Of a stretch of DNA of 9,145 bases, positions 1 through 8,330 are shown piece after piece (position 1 is the stretch's first letter; every line of letters begins with the position of its first letter). The position numbers and the translations under genes were made by a program. The notes below the pieces were generated by a model. It was not told where the DNA came from. It worked only from the letters and a program-made list of their open reading frames with translations, and ran no database searches. This DNA comes from Burkholderia sp. (GTDB taxonomy: Bacteria > Pseudomonadota > Gammaproteobacteria > Burkholderiales > Burkholderiaceae): the NCBI GenBank assembly GCA_028292565.1, contig JAQGMD010000252.1:1-9145 (forward strand), read 5' to 3'.

Positions 1-1470
1 CGTGATTCGCATCCCTTCACGCAAACGCTTCCACGGGATGTGCGTGGTGTCGGCCACCATTGGGCCGGGGGATGCGCATACCAGGATTTCCTCCGCAATC
101 GAATTGAAATCAGCGCGGAAATGGACGGAGCTCTTCAGCACCAGGACCGCTTGCTCCGTCGGCTCTATACCGATGAAGCGGAACATCGCCTGGTCTGCCA
201 TCTGCACCTTCACGCTCGCGACGACGATGCGTATGTCGTCGATGCGCAGGCAGGCCGAAGGTCCGAGGTTCAGGTGAAAGCCGCGGAAGAACGGGCCGGT
301 TGCATCGAACTTTCCGTCGGAGATTTGTTCGACGATGAATTCCGCCTCAAGCGGGCTGTCGCCGGGAATGTTGGATCGCCCACCCAGCCTGATCCGAATT
401 TTATTGCCGACCCCGGCGGCATGCGCTGCCAATGCAGCGGCCTTGTCGACGATCAGTCCGATCGCGGCGCGTTTGACACCGTGGCGGATCAGTGCGCGCA
501 GAACTCCCGTGGTGTCCGAATCGCCGCCGGCGCCCGGATTGTCCTGAGTGTCTGCAATGACCACCGGTTTGCGTGCGGTTGCGGCGAGTTCCATCGCATG
601 CAGCGCCGCCTCGTCCGGGTCGTAGAGCGTTCCGGCAAATTCCGCTTCGGCGGCAATCACCGCGTTGGCCAGTTTGTCGGCAGCCTGGTCGGCGACTGCC
701 TGTGTGACGCCGTAAGCCAGCACGACCGGACCGCATTCCGGAAAATCGGCAGCGGGGAAACCGGTCGCGAACGAAACGCTCGGGACGCTGGCCGATTCCA
801 CTTGGTCGATGGCCGCATACAATCGCTTGGCCGGATGCACTTCGGTCGACTGCCAGCACAGCGGAATCAGGAATGGAATCCGGCGCACCGCCACCTTGGG
901 ACGTGGCATGCCATCGAAGCGACGCTGCAGGACGGCGAATGCGCGCGCGCCGGTTGCGGCCATATCCACGTGCGGATAGGTTCGGAAGGCAACCAGGGCC
1001 TCGGCATGCCGCACCATCTGTTCGGTGATGTTGGCATGCGAATCGAGACTCGCGACCACAGGAATATCGTTGCCTACCACTTCGCGCACGCGTCGCAGCA
1101 ATTCGCCCTCGCCGTCGTCCAGGTGTTCGGCGACCATCGCCCCATGCATATCCAGGTAGACGGCATCCACCGGCAGCGCCTCGCGTATGCCGGTCACAAT
1201 CATTTCGGCGATGCGTTCATAGGCGTCTTCGGTAACATGGGCCGACGGACTGGCTGCGCACCAGGTAGTCGCGATCAGGGTATGGCCGCGCTTTTGCGCT
1301 TCGGCGATAAAGCCGGTGGCCGGAATGTTGGCGCCTGCGACCGCGTTGAATACTGCGTCGCCCGACACCATGGGCGAATAGCTATACCCTTGCGCGAAAT
1401 CTTCCCACGTGGCCTTGCTGGGAGCGAAGGTATTGGTTTCATGTTTGAATCCGCCGATTGCAATGCGCAT
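1..1470 (-). CDS. M81 family (MlrC-like) metallopeptidase, paralogue 1; C-terminus cut by window edge
   Basis: Probable cytoplasmic zinc-dependent amide or peptide hydrolase of family M81, named for MlrC, which cleaves linearised microcystin. The frame is open from ATG 1470 to base 1, giving 490 residues without a stop. Since the family is about 490-500 residues, only a few codons should be missing. The N-terminus MRIAIGGFKHETNTFAP is the family hallmark (H10, E11). VYLDMHGAM lies at about 105-112 and SLDSHAN at 141-147, followed by RTYPHVD, which supplies the Asp143/His145/His167 set expected to bind metal in this family. DTQDNPGAGGDSDTT forms the later Gly/Asp-rich block, and SVHFRADF is near the C-terminus. 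The start is set by MRIA and by GAGG 9 bases upstream (1480-1483). It lies 18 bases after the stop of the other M81 gene and should be cotranscribed with it. No signal peptide is seen. The natural substrate is unknown; microcystin itself is not implied. Confidence 0.93.
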   Translation of the reverse strand, partial: MRIAIGGFKHETNTFAPSKATWEDFAQGYSYSPMVSGDAVFNAVAGANIPATGFIAEAQKRGHTLIATTWCAASPSAHVTEDAYERIAEMIVTGIREALPVDAVYLDMHGAMVAEHLDDGEGELLRRVREVVGNDIPVVASLDSHANITEQMVRHAEALVAFRTYPHVDMAATGARAFAVLQRRFDGMPRPKVAVRRIPFLIPLCWQSTEVHPAKRLYAAIDQVESASVPSVSFATGFPAADFPECGPVVLAYGVTQAVADQAADKLANAVIAAEAEFAGTLYDPDEAALHAMELAATARKPVVIADTQDNPGAGGDSDTTGVLRALIRHGVKRAAIGLIVDKAAALAAHAAGVGNKIRIRLGGRSNIPGDSPLEAEFIVEQISDGKFDATGPFFRGFHLNLGPSACLRIDDIRIVVASVKVQMADQAMFRFIGIEPTEQAVLVLKSSVHFRADFNSIAEEILVCASPGPMVADTTHIPWKRLREGMRIT

Positions 1471-1488
1471 CTTTCGTATCCTCTTTTT

Positions 1489-2967
1489 TTACATGGGGTC
1501 CAGCGGATAAATCGGCCGCCGCACATTTTTGAATTCAAACCGGCTGTAATCTGAAGTGGCCACGCCGAGCCCGTCGCACTCGACGACTTCACGCGCGATA
1601 TTTCCCAGGCCGGCGCGCCAGTGCACCCGGCTTTTCAGCACGAGATAGTGTTTTTGCATCGGGTCGATGCCGACTGATTGCAGGCAGTTGATGTCGTTCG
1701 GTTCCTGGTGACGGGAAACGATGACGATCTCGATCTTGCCGGTGTCGAGTACGACTGTGGTGCCGGTATCGTTCAGCGTGCCCTTGGCCATCGGTCCATG
1801 GTTGCGATAGCGCCCGTCGAAAACAAATTTCACGGTGCCGCTGACCTGGATCGGACGACTGACTTCGCGCAGTGCCGGCATCGGCATCTTTCCGCCCAGC
1901 GCCAGTGCCACGCGCGCGCCGACGCCGACCTTGGCTGCCAACGCAGCCGCCTGCGGATCGTATATCGCATAAAAGGCCACGTTTTCCAGACCCTGGCGCA
2001 ATACTTCGGCCAGGACCACGGTGGTATCCATGGTGCCGCCAGATGCCGTGTTGTCGCAGTGGTCAAGCAGCACCACCGGGCCCTGCGTCATTTGTCTGGC
2101 GCGCCCTACTGATTGCTGCAGCGGTTCGTGTCGGAACACGAACTGCTCGCGCGCGCCCCACGCCTGGTCCAGCAGTTCGTCGCACAGTTTGCGCGCCAGT
2201 ACCGGATCATTGTCAGTGCAAACCACCGCGCTCACGCCGGCATTGTCGACGTCCGCATGCGGAAAGCCCGTAAATACGGAGGCGGATAACGCCGTCTCCG
2301 TTTCGAAAGCAATACACTTGGCTTGCAGCGATTTGTTCGGTTCGCTGTGCGTCCCTTGTCGCATGATGTGCGGCAGCATCGGCCGGTTGCCCCATGCCAT
2401 CACCGGCCTCACCTGGCCGGCTATCGTACGCGCCACGAGATCAGCGGCGCGCCGCCCTGCTTCATAAACATCGACATGGGGATAGGTGTGATAGCCGGTC
2501 ACGACGGTCGCGTACTTCACGACGTCGTCGTACATGTTGGCGTGCATATCGAGCGTCACGCCGACCGGCGTGGTCGGATCGATTTCGCGCAAGCGCTTGA
2601 GCAGCGTACCCTCGCCGTCCTCCAGCGTCTGAGTCACCATCGCACCATGCAGATCGAGCAGGATGCCATCGAAGCCGCCTTTGCTTACCTCGTCCAGAAT
2701 CAACTTGCTGATCTGTTGGTAGGCGCCATCCTCGACCGGGCCGCTCGGCCAGGCTTCTGCGGCGACCAGCAGCACGATTTCCGCGCCAAGCCGGTCGGCA
2801 ACCTCAATGAAACCGCCGAGGCCGCTGCCCGTGCCCCGGTAAGCATCAACCGCCAGCGCGCCACCATTCAGAATGCCCGCAGTACGACGGAAGAAGCGTT
2901 CGAATGGCGTTGGAACCGGCGAGAAGGTATTCGTTTCGTGCTTGAACATCGCGAGCAACAGCCGCAT
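1489..2967 (-). CDS. M81 family (MlrC-like) metallopeptidase, paralogue 2
   Basis: Complete 492-residue M81 family protein, a probable cytoplasmic metal-dependent amide or peptide hydrolase. It opens with MRLLLAMFKHETNTFSP (H10, E11). LLDLHGAM is at 103-110 and TLDMHAN at 138-144. GYHTYPHVD at 158-166 gives Asp140, His142 and His164 as likely metal ligands by analogy with MlrC. DHCDNTASGGTMDTT is at 302-316, LKSRVHWRAG at 444-453, and the end is RRPIYPLDPM, a usual family C-terminus. The frame stays open upstream to 3201, but the extra 78 residues are low-complexity antisense of the neighbouring ATPase gene. ATG 2967 has GGAGA 5 bases upstream and starts exactly at the family N-terminus. ATG 2979 would add four residues and is less likely. 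The gene follows the ATPase gene by 50 bases, so import and hydrolysis appear linked. It is plainly diverged from paralogue 1, so it is not a recent duplicate. Confidence 0.95.
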   Translation of the reverse strand: MRLLLAMFKHETNTFSPVPTPFERFFRRTAGILNGGALAVDAYRGTGSGLGGFIEVADRLGAEIVLLVAAEAWPSGPVEDGAYQQISKLILDEVSKGGFDGILLDLHGAMVTQTLEDGEGTLLKRLREIDPTTPVGVTLDMHANMYDDVVKYATVVTGYHTYPHVDVYEAGRRAADLVARTIAGQVRPVMAWGNRPMLPHIMRQGTHSEPNKSLQAKCIAFETETALSASVFTGFPHADVDNAGVSAVVCTDNDPVLARKLCDELLDQAWGAREQFVFRHEPLQQSVGRARQMTQGPVVLLDHCDNTASGGTMDTTVVLAEVLRQGLENVAFYAIYDPQAAALAAKVGVGARVALALGGKMPMPALREVSRPIQVSGTVKFVFDGRYRNHGPMAKGTLNDTGTTVVLDTGKIEIVIVSRHQEPNDINCLQSVGIDPMQKHYLVLKSRVHWRAGLGNIAREVVECDGLGVATSDYSRFEFKNVRRPIYPLDPM

Positions 2968-2972
2968 TGAAT

Positions 2973-2977
2973 TCTCC
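2973..2977 (-). promoter_or_regulatory. Ribosome binding site of M81 paralogue 2
   Basis: GGAGA on the minus strand, 5 bases before ATG 2967. It decides the start against the in-frame ATG at 2979, which overlaps this element, and against the longer open frame reaching 3201. Confidence 0.7.
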
Positions 2978-3017
2978 ATGGACAAAGGATCGGTCGAAAT
3001 ACTCCAGGAGCCCGAAG

Positions 3018-4688
3018 CTAGCTCGCTACCACCGCAGGCCAACTGGCCTGTGCCGGCCGGAAGTTCTGGAAGTCCCAATCCCGTCCGGGCGCCGCTTCGA
3101 TGAGGGTGCGCGTGTATTGCTGCTGTGGCGAAGTCAATACCGTTTCGGCCGGACCCGATTCCACAATGCGTCCTTTTTCCATGACGACTATGGTGTCGCA
3201 AATCTGCGCCGCTACGCGCAGATCATGGGTGATGAACAGTACCGCGATGCCGGTACGCGCGCGAATTTCTTCGAGCAGGTCCAGTACCTGCGCCTGCACC
3301 GAGACGTCCAGTGCCGACACCGCTTCATCGGCGACCAGGATGTCTGGCTCGAGCGCCAGCGCGCGGGCAATGCAGATGCGCTGCCGTTGCCCGCCGGAGA
3401 ACTGGTGCGGGTAGCGTTGCATCGCGTCGGCTTGCAGTCCGACCACGCGCATCAGCTCAGTCGCCTTCGCCATTGCTTGCTCACGCGGCGTGCCGAAATT
3501 GATCAAGCCTTCAATAATGGAATCGCCGACGCGGATACGAGGATTGAGCGAACGATAGGGATCCTGGAACACAATCTGGATCCGGCGTCGCAACGGCCGC
3601 AGCTCGCCGCCCTTGAATCGGGCGATATCCGTGCCCTTGATACGAATAGCGCCGGAAGTGGGATCGATCAGTCGCACCGCGCAGCGCGCCACGGTGGATT
3701 TGCCGGAGCCGGATTCGCCCACTACGCCGACGATTTCGCCGCGCCGCACCGTCAGATTCACATCCTGCGCCGCCGCGACCGAATGACCGCGTCCGAACAT
3801 GCGCTTTTCCGTATAGGTTTTATTCAGCGATGCCAGATCGAGCACGATTTCGCTGGTCAGGGTCGTGCGCTTCTTCGGAATCAGGCTCGGCACCGAGGAG
3901 ACCAGCATGCGCGTGTATGCCGCGCGAGGGTTGGTGAGGATGTCGCCGCGCTCGCCGACTTCGACCACTTCGCCGCGATTCATCACCACGATGCGGTCAG
4001 CGATTTCTGCCACCACGCCAAAATCATGCGTAATGAACAGCACTGCCGTATTGTGTTTTTTCTGGAGTTGGCTGATCAGCGACAGGATCTGTTTTTGCGT
4101 CGTGACGTCGAGCGCGGTCGTGGGCTCGTCGGCAATCAGGAGCCGGGGCTCGAGTATCAATGCCATCGCTATGACGATCCGTTGCCGTTGGCCACCGGAC
4201 AGTTGATGCGGGTAGGACCCGTAAATGCGTTTGATATCGGGTAGCTGCACCGACTCCAGCATGGCAAGCACCTTTTCGCGGCGTTCGCTCCTGCCCAGCT
4301 TCGTATGCACCCGCAGGACTTCCTCGATCTGGTCGCCGACCTTTTCTACCGGGTTGAGCGCGGTCATCGGCTCCTGGAAAACCATTGCCATGCGTGTCGC
4401 CCGCATCTCGCGCAGGCGTTTCGGGCTTGCGGTCAATACATCCTCGCCTTCGACCATGATGCTGCCGCTGCATGCCTGCAGTCCATCCTTGGGCAGCAGT
4501 CCCATCACCGAAAGCGAGGTGACCGACTTGCCGGAACCCGACTCGCCGACCACGCACACCGTTTCACCGGGCTGGATCTCGAAGCTGATGTTCTTGACGA
4601 CCCGCTGGCCGTTGGGGCTGCCAACCACCTGCACCGACAGGTTGTCGATCTTCAAAACCGCCGCATTGCTCTTCACTGCGTTGCTCAT
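3018..4688 (-). CDS. Fused DppD-DppF type ATP-binding protein of peptide ABC transporter
   Basis: Cytoplasmic ATPase of 556 residues carrying both nucleotide-binding domains in one chain, as in GsiA-type proteins; it powers the two permeases encoded upstream. Domain 1 has Walker A GESGSGKS (48-55), Q-loop Gln105, signature LSGGQ (163-167), Walker B LLIADE with Glu188, and switch His221. Domain 2 has Walker A GESGSGKS (324-331), Q-loop Gln375, signature FSGGQ (430-434), Walker B with Glu455 in VADEA, and His488. Both ATP sites look intact. After each domain comes the peptide-transporter tail motif (AYTRMLVSSVP at 258-268 and QYTRTLIEAAP near 524-534), which places it in the Opp/Dpp family. Domain 1 lacks the longer cysteine-containing tail seen in many DppD/OppD proteins. 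ATG 4688 overlaps the stop of the DppC gene as ATGA and has no clear Shine-Dalgarno, so translation is probably coupled. The substrate is not predictable from the ATPase. Confidence 0.96.
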   Translation of the reverse strand: MSNAVKSNAAVLKIDNLSVQVVGSPNGQRVVKNISFEIQPGETVCVVGESGSGKSVTSLSVMGLLPKDGLQACSGSIMVEGEDVLTASPKRLREMRATRMAMVFQEPMTALNPVEKVGDQIEEVLRVHTKLGRSERREKVLAMLESVQLPDIKRIYGSYPHQLSGGQRQRIVIAMALILEPRLLIADEPTTALDVTTQKQILSLISQLQKKHNTAVLFITHDFGVVAEIADRIVVMNRGEVVEVGERGDILTNPRAAYTRMLVSSVPSLIPKKRTTLTSEIVLDLASLNKTYTEKRMFGRGHSVAAAQDVNLTVRRGEIVGVVGESGSGKSTVARCAVRLIDPTSGAIRIKGTDIARFKGGELRPLRRRIQIVFQDPYRSLNPRIRVGDSIIEGLINFGTPREQAMAKATELMRVVGLQADAMQRYPHQFSGGQRQRICIARALALEPDILVADEAVSALDVSVQAQVLDLLEEIRARTGIAVLFITHDLRVAAQICDTIVVMEKGRIVESGPAETVLTSPQQQYTRTLIEAAPGRDWDFQNFRPAQASWPAVVAS

Positions 4689-5581
4689 AATTTGCGTGCC
4701 ATTCTTGGATCCAGCGCGTCGCGCATGGCATCCCCCAACAGGTTGACGCTCAGCACTGTGAGTGAAAGCAAAATGCCCGGATACAGGATCAGACCCGGAC
4801 GCATCTGGAAATACATCCTGCCTTCCGACATGATGTTGCCCCAGGATGAAGTCTCGGGGCTCAGCCCTGCGCCGAGAAAGCTCAGGATCGCCTCGGTAAG
4901 GATGGCGGATGCGAAGATATACGTGCCTTGTACAAGCAGCGGGGCCACTGTGTTGGGCACCAGGTGCCGCAGGAGAATGAGCGGCACGGGGGTGCCGAGC
5001 GAGATTGCTGCCTCCACATACGGTTCACTGCGTACAGTCAGGATCACGCTTCGAACCAACCGGACCACCCGCGGAATTTCCGGGATAGTGATCGCCACCA
5101 GCACGGTGAACAGACTTGCGCCGGAGAGCGACACCAGCGCAATCGCGAGCAGGATGCCAGGAATCGCCATCAAGCCGTCCATGATGCGCATGATGATGGC
5201 GTCCGCAGTGCGGAAATACCCGGCGACCACGCCGATTGCCAGACCGATACTGACGCTGATCAGCGCAGCGCCGAGGCCGGCAATCAGCGAGGTGCGCGCG
5301 CCATACAGGACGCGGCTATAGACGTCGCGACCGAAGGCATCACTGCCGAGCCAGAATTCCGCGCCCGGCACTTTGAGCCGCTGGCCGGTGTCGAGGGAAT
5401 TCGGATCCGTGGTGCCAAGAAAGGGTGCAAATATGCCGATCAGGACGATGGCGCTCAACAACACGAGCGCAATCATCACCGGCGCGCTTCTGAACGAGCG
5501 CCGCAATTGCGCAAGCACCGACGGCGCCGCAGCCGGTGCGGGCAGGTCAACCGAGTCGACCGGATTCACTGTAGTAGACAT
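4685..5581 (-). CDS. DppC-like ABC transporter permease
   Basis: Inner-membrane permease of 298 residues, partner of the DppB-like subunit in the channel. A polar N-terminal tail of about 30 residues precedes a first membrane segment near 34-54. The DppC/OppC signature LGSDAFGRDVYSRVLYGARTS spans 78-98. Further hydrophobic segments lie near 99-121, 135-180, 220-238 and 264-284. The EAA coupling loop that docks on the ATPase starts at Glu190 (EAAISLG) and runs to about Pro209. The C-terminus LLGDAMRDALDPRM is typical of this subunit. ATG 5581 lies only 2 bases after the DppB stop and has a poor Shine-Dalgarno, and its own stop overlaps the ATPase start by 4 bases, so translation is likely coupled on both sides. 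Family assignment is secure; the transported compound is unknown. Confidence 0.95.
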   Translation of the reverse strand: MSTTVNPVDSVDLPAPAAAPSVLAQLRRSFRSAPVMIALVLLSAIVLIGIFAPFLGTTDPNSLDTGQRLKVPGAEFWLGSDAFGRDVYSRVLYGARTSLIAGLGAALISVSIGLAIGVVAGYFRTADAIIMRIMDGLMAIPGILLAIALVSLSGASLFTVLVAITIPEIPRVVRLVRSVILTVRSEPYVEAAISLGTPVPLILLRHLVPNTVAPLLVQGTYIFASAILTEAILSFLGAGLSPETSSWGNIMSEGRMYFQMRPGLILYPGILLSLTVLSVNLLGDAMRDALDPRMARKL

Positions 5582-5583
5582 GG

Positions 5584-6525
5584 TTAGTACCGGATGCGCG
5601 GGTCAAACACGGTGTAGAGCACGTCGACAACGAGGTTGATCGCAATATAGATAAAGGAGAACAGCAGTATCAGCCCCTGGATTACCGGGTAGTCGCGCGC
5701 CAGCACCGCCTCCACCACCAGCCTTCCCAGGCCCGGCAGGTTGAAAACCGATTCGGTCACCACGACACCACTGATCAGCAATGCGATGCCAACGCCGATG
5801 ATAGTGATAATAGGCACGGCCGCGTTGCGCAGCGCGTGCTGCATCAGCACGGTGCGCTCCGTGAGGCCCTTGGCGCGGGCAGTGCGAATGAAATCCTCGT
5901 TCATCACTTCAATGATGCTGGTACGCGTGATGCGGGCGATGAGCGCGATATAAATCGTACTGAGGGCGAGCGTCGGCAGTATCAGCCGCTCGATGAAAGG
6001 TCCGAAGCCTTCTTCCAGCGGCCTGTATCCCTGAACCGGGAACCAGCCGAGTCCGACGGAGAAACCCAGGATCAGCAGATAGCCGGTGACGAACACCGGC
6101 ACCGAAAAGCCAAGCACCGAGAACGCCATGATGGCACGATCGATCAGCTTGCCCTGGCGCCACGCGGCAATCACGCCCAATGGAATCGCCACCAGCACGG
6201 TGAAGACAATAGTGCAGATCGCCAGCGACAGCGACGGGCCGATGCGGTCCGCCACCATGCTAACCACCGACACCCCGGAAATCAAAGACGTGCCGAGATC
6301 GCCGCGCAGCAGTTGCACCAGCCAGAGAAAAAACTGCATGTGGATCGGCTTGTCCAGTCCCATGTGGTGGCGGATCTGGTCAAGCTGCTCCGGCGTGGCG
6401 GAGTCGCCCGCGATAATCGCGGCCGGATCTCCAGGGGTGAGGCGCAGCATGGCGAACACTACCAGCGCCACCATGCCCATGACGGGAATGGTGGCGAGCA
6501 GCCGCCGTGTGATGAAGGCGAGCAT
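5584..6525 (-). CDS. DppB-like ABC transporter permease
   Basis: Inner-membrane permease of 313 residues, the usual DppB length. The N-terminus MLAFITRRLLATIPVMG is followed by the first membrane segment (about 9-29) and the LRLTPGDPA motif (27-35) of this subfamily. A periplasmic stretch with QIRHHMGLDKP comes next, then hydrophobic segments near 98-120, 133-158, 182-200, 236-258 and 282-305. The EAA-like cytoplasmic loop RTARAKGL begins at about 214. FNLPGLGRLV (261-270) and the ending DPRIRY are also characteristic. The start has TAAGG 6 bases upstream, made partly from the stop codon of the binding-protein gene, so the two genes are tightly linked with an 8-base gap. It pairs with the DppC-like gene next in the operon. 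Confidence 0.95.
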   Translation of the reverse strand: MLAFITRRLLATIPVMGMVALVVFAMLRLTPGDPAAIIAGDSATPEQLDQIRHHMGLDKPIHMQFFLWLVQLLRGDLGTSLISGVSVVSMVADRIGPSLSLAICTIVFTVLVAIPLGVIAAWRQGKLIDRAIMAFSVLGFSVPVFVTGYLLILGFSVGLGWFPVQGYRPLEEGFGPFIERLILPTLALSTIYIALIARITRTSIIEVMNEDFIRTARAKGLTERTVLMQHALRNAAVPIITIIGVGIALLISGVVVTESVFNLPGLGRLVVEAVLARDYPVIQGLILLFSFIYIAINLVVDVLYTVFDPRIRY

Positions 6526-6533
6526 GGGCGACC

Positions 6534-8132
6534 TTACTTACCGGTTTTCTTGAGGCCCCAGAAGAGCGGAATCGGCTCAATGGGAACGCCGGTAAGGCTC
6601 GCCCGATAAGCGGCAACGTTATAGTACTGGCCAAGCGGCGGCGCTACGGCTTCATCGGTGGCGATACGATGGATTTCCTCAGCCAGCGATTTCAGCTGAC
6701 CGGCATCCGAAGTACGGGCGAACTTCTGGCGAAGTTCCTCTACCTTCGGCACATCGGGCCAGCCGAACCAGGCCTGTTTGCCGTTGGTGGCAATCGGCGG
6801 TGCGCGCAGCGGGTCCTGGATATCCAGCAAGCTCCAGTTGGTCGAGAACAGGTTCCATCCACCTTTCGCCGGCGGCTCGGAAACGGCACGCCGCGTCACC
6901 ACCGTCTGCCAGTCCATCGCCTGCAGGTTGACGGTAAATCCAGCTTTGCGCAGTGCCTGCGCAATCACCACAGGTTGCGCTGCGAGCCCGTTGACGTCGG
7001 TCGGGTGCATGACCAGCACTGGTGTGCCGTTGTAGCCCGCTTGCTTGAGCAGCTCTTTCGCCTTTTCTATATTGGAAGGCACCACCATATCCTTGCCATA
7101 CGCACTTTCAAACGGCATGCCGCACCCGAACAACGCGGGGCAGGTTTTGTAATACTTCGGATTGCCAACGAGGGCTTTCATCACGTCTTCCTGGCCTACC
7201 GCATACATGGCGGCCTGGCGCACCAGCTTGTTGTCGAACGGCGGGTGCTGGAAATTCATCCGGTACATGGTCTGGTAGCCGACCTTGTCGATGATCTCCG
7301 TCTTGACGTCTTTCTTCCCTTCCACCATAGGCAGCAGGTCATACGGCACTTGCTCGATGTAGTCGATTTCGCCATTCAGCAGTGCATTTACCGCGGTCAT
7401 GTGGTCGGGCATCCCGACCCATACCACGCGCTCCACATTAACGACCTTGCCGCCGGCGGTAAAGCTCGCAGGTTCACTGCGCGGCACGTATTCCTTGTTC
7501 TTTTCGTATACCGCGCGCAGGCCCGGTTTGAATTCGGAGACCACCCACTTGAACGGACCGGAGCCGATCTGCTCCTTGATCGCCTGGCTGGACGGTGTTT
7601 CAGCGATACGCTTGGGCATCATGAACGCCGGTGTGCCGCTCGGTTTCGACAAGGCGCGCAAGATCAGGTTGGTCGGCTCCTTGAGGATGACCTGGAAGGT
7701 CTTGTCGTCGACTACCTTCATCTCGGCGATCAGGCTCAGCAATATCTGCCCCATCTTGTCCTGCTCCGCCCACCGCTTGATGGACGGGATGCAGTCCTCG
7801 GCTTTGACTGCGGCGCCGTCATGCCACTTCAGACCTGACCGCAAGGTGAAGGTGTAGGTCTTCCCGTCGGGTGATGCGGTCCACTTTTCCGCCATCTGCG
7901 GCTGAATGTTGTTGTTGGCATCCGTAGCCAGCAGCGTATCGAAAATCATGTAGCCGTGATTGCGGCTCATGTAGGCGGTGGTAATGATCGGGTCCAGCAC
8001 ACGCAGCGGAGAATGCAGTACCGCAGTGACGGTTTGCGCTCCGGCCGGGGCGGCGAAAGCTAAGGTCGCTGCTACGGCCGCAGCCAGCGACAGGGTGCGC
8101 ACAGAGCGCAATTGCATAGTTTGAAGCGACAT
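6534..8132 (-). CDS. Periplasmic family 5 (DppA/OppA-type) solute-binding protein
   Basis: Extracytoplasmic substrate-binding component of the transporter, 532 residues, first gene of the operon. A Sec signal peptide is visible: Arg9 and Arg12, a hydrophobic core at about 15-28, and a likely cut after AGA (Ala32/Gln33). There is no lipobox cysteine, so it should be soluble in the periplasm. Family 5 features include an N-terminal lobe with YMIFDTLLATD and AEKWTASPDGKTYTFTLRSGLKWHDG (about 61-106), the SGPFKW block (191-196), and the repeated lobe motif NKLVRQAAMYAVGQEDV near 301-317. The open frame begins at TTG 8150, but the strong GGGAGAGG at 8141-8148 lies inside that extension and sits 8 bases before ATG 8132, so I choose ATG 8132. 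ATG 8117 is possible but less well placed. Cys331 and Cys337 might form a disulfide, which is inference. Ligand class is peptide or peptide-like; no finer call is justified. Confidence 0.95.
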   Translation of the reverse strand: MSLQTMQLRSVRTLSLAAAVAATLAFAAPAGAQTVTAVLHSPLRVLDPIITTAYMSRNHGYMIFDTLLATDANNNIQPQMAEKWTASPDGKTYTFTLRSGLKWHDGAAVKAEDCIPSIKRWAEQDKMGQILLSLIAEMKVVDDKTFQVILKEPTNLILRALSKPSGTPAFMMPKRIAETPSSQAIKEQIGSGPFKWVVSEFKPGLRAVYEKNKEYVPRSEPASFTAGGKVVNVERVVWVGMPDHMTAVNALLNGEIDYIEQVPYDLLPMVEGKKDVKTEIIDKVGYQTMYRMNFQHPPFDNKLVRQAAMYAVGQEDVMKALVGNPKYYKTCPALFGCGMPFESAYGKDMVVPSNIEKAKELLKQAGYNGTPVLVMHPTDVNGLAAQPVVIAQALRKAGFTVNLQAMDWQTVVTRRAVSEPPAKGGWNLFSTNWSLLDIQDPLRAPPIATNGKQAWFGWPDVPKVEELRQKFARTSDAGQLKSLAEEIHRIATDEAVAPPLGQYYNVAAYRASLTGVPIEPIPLFWGLKKTGK

Positions 8133-8140
8133 GACTGGTA

Positions 8141-8148
8141 CCTCTCCC
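8141..8148 (-). promoter_or_regulatory. Ribosome binding site of the solute-binding protein gene
   Basis: GGGAGAGG on the minus strand, 8 bases before ATG 8132. It is the strongest Shine-Dalgarno in the operon and rules out the upstream in-frame TTG at 8150, which would place it inside the coding region. Confidence 0.75.
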
Positions 8149-8224
8149 AAAAGAATGAAACCAAGACCTCGTAACGAATTGAATGCACGTAAAGCTTCTT
8201 ATTTATTTGTTCTTCGCGCTGACC

Positions 8225-8241
8225 TGCATTAACCGAATGCA
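8225..8241. repeat. Short inverted repeat, TGCATT/AATGCA arms
   Basis: TGCATT and AATGCA are separated by AACCG (6-5-6). This could be a weak protein site or a small stem in the operon leader. Its length is within what chance gives, so it is listed only as structure. Confidence 0.3.
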
Positions 8242-8330
8242 AGATCTACGCCACTGCTGCTCGCACCGAAGAGGTGCTTGGGACCTGCATGATCGACAAA
8301 CTACTCGTGTCTGCGCACGATCGGCATTCA

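Noticed and set aside
40..1554. Open frame of 504 codons on the plus strand
   Set aside because: It lies exactly antisense to the clearly recognisable M81 paralogue 1, has no family-like motifs, and long antisense frames are expected in such GC-rich genes.
2968..3201. N-terminal extension of M81 paralogue 2 by 78 residues
   Set aside because: The extension is His/Arg/Gly-rich and overlaps the end of the ATPase gene in another frame. The family N-terminus and a Shine-Dalgarno both point to ATG 2967.
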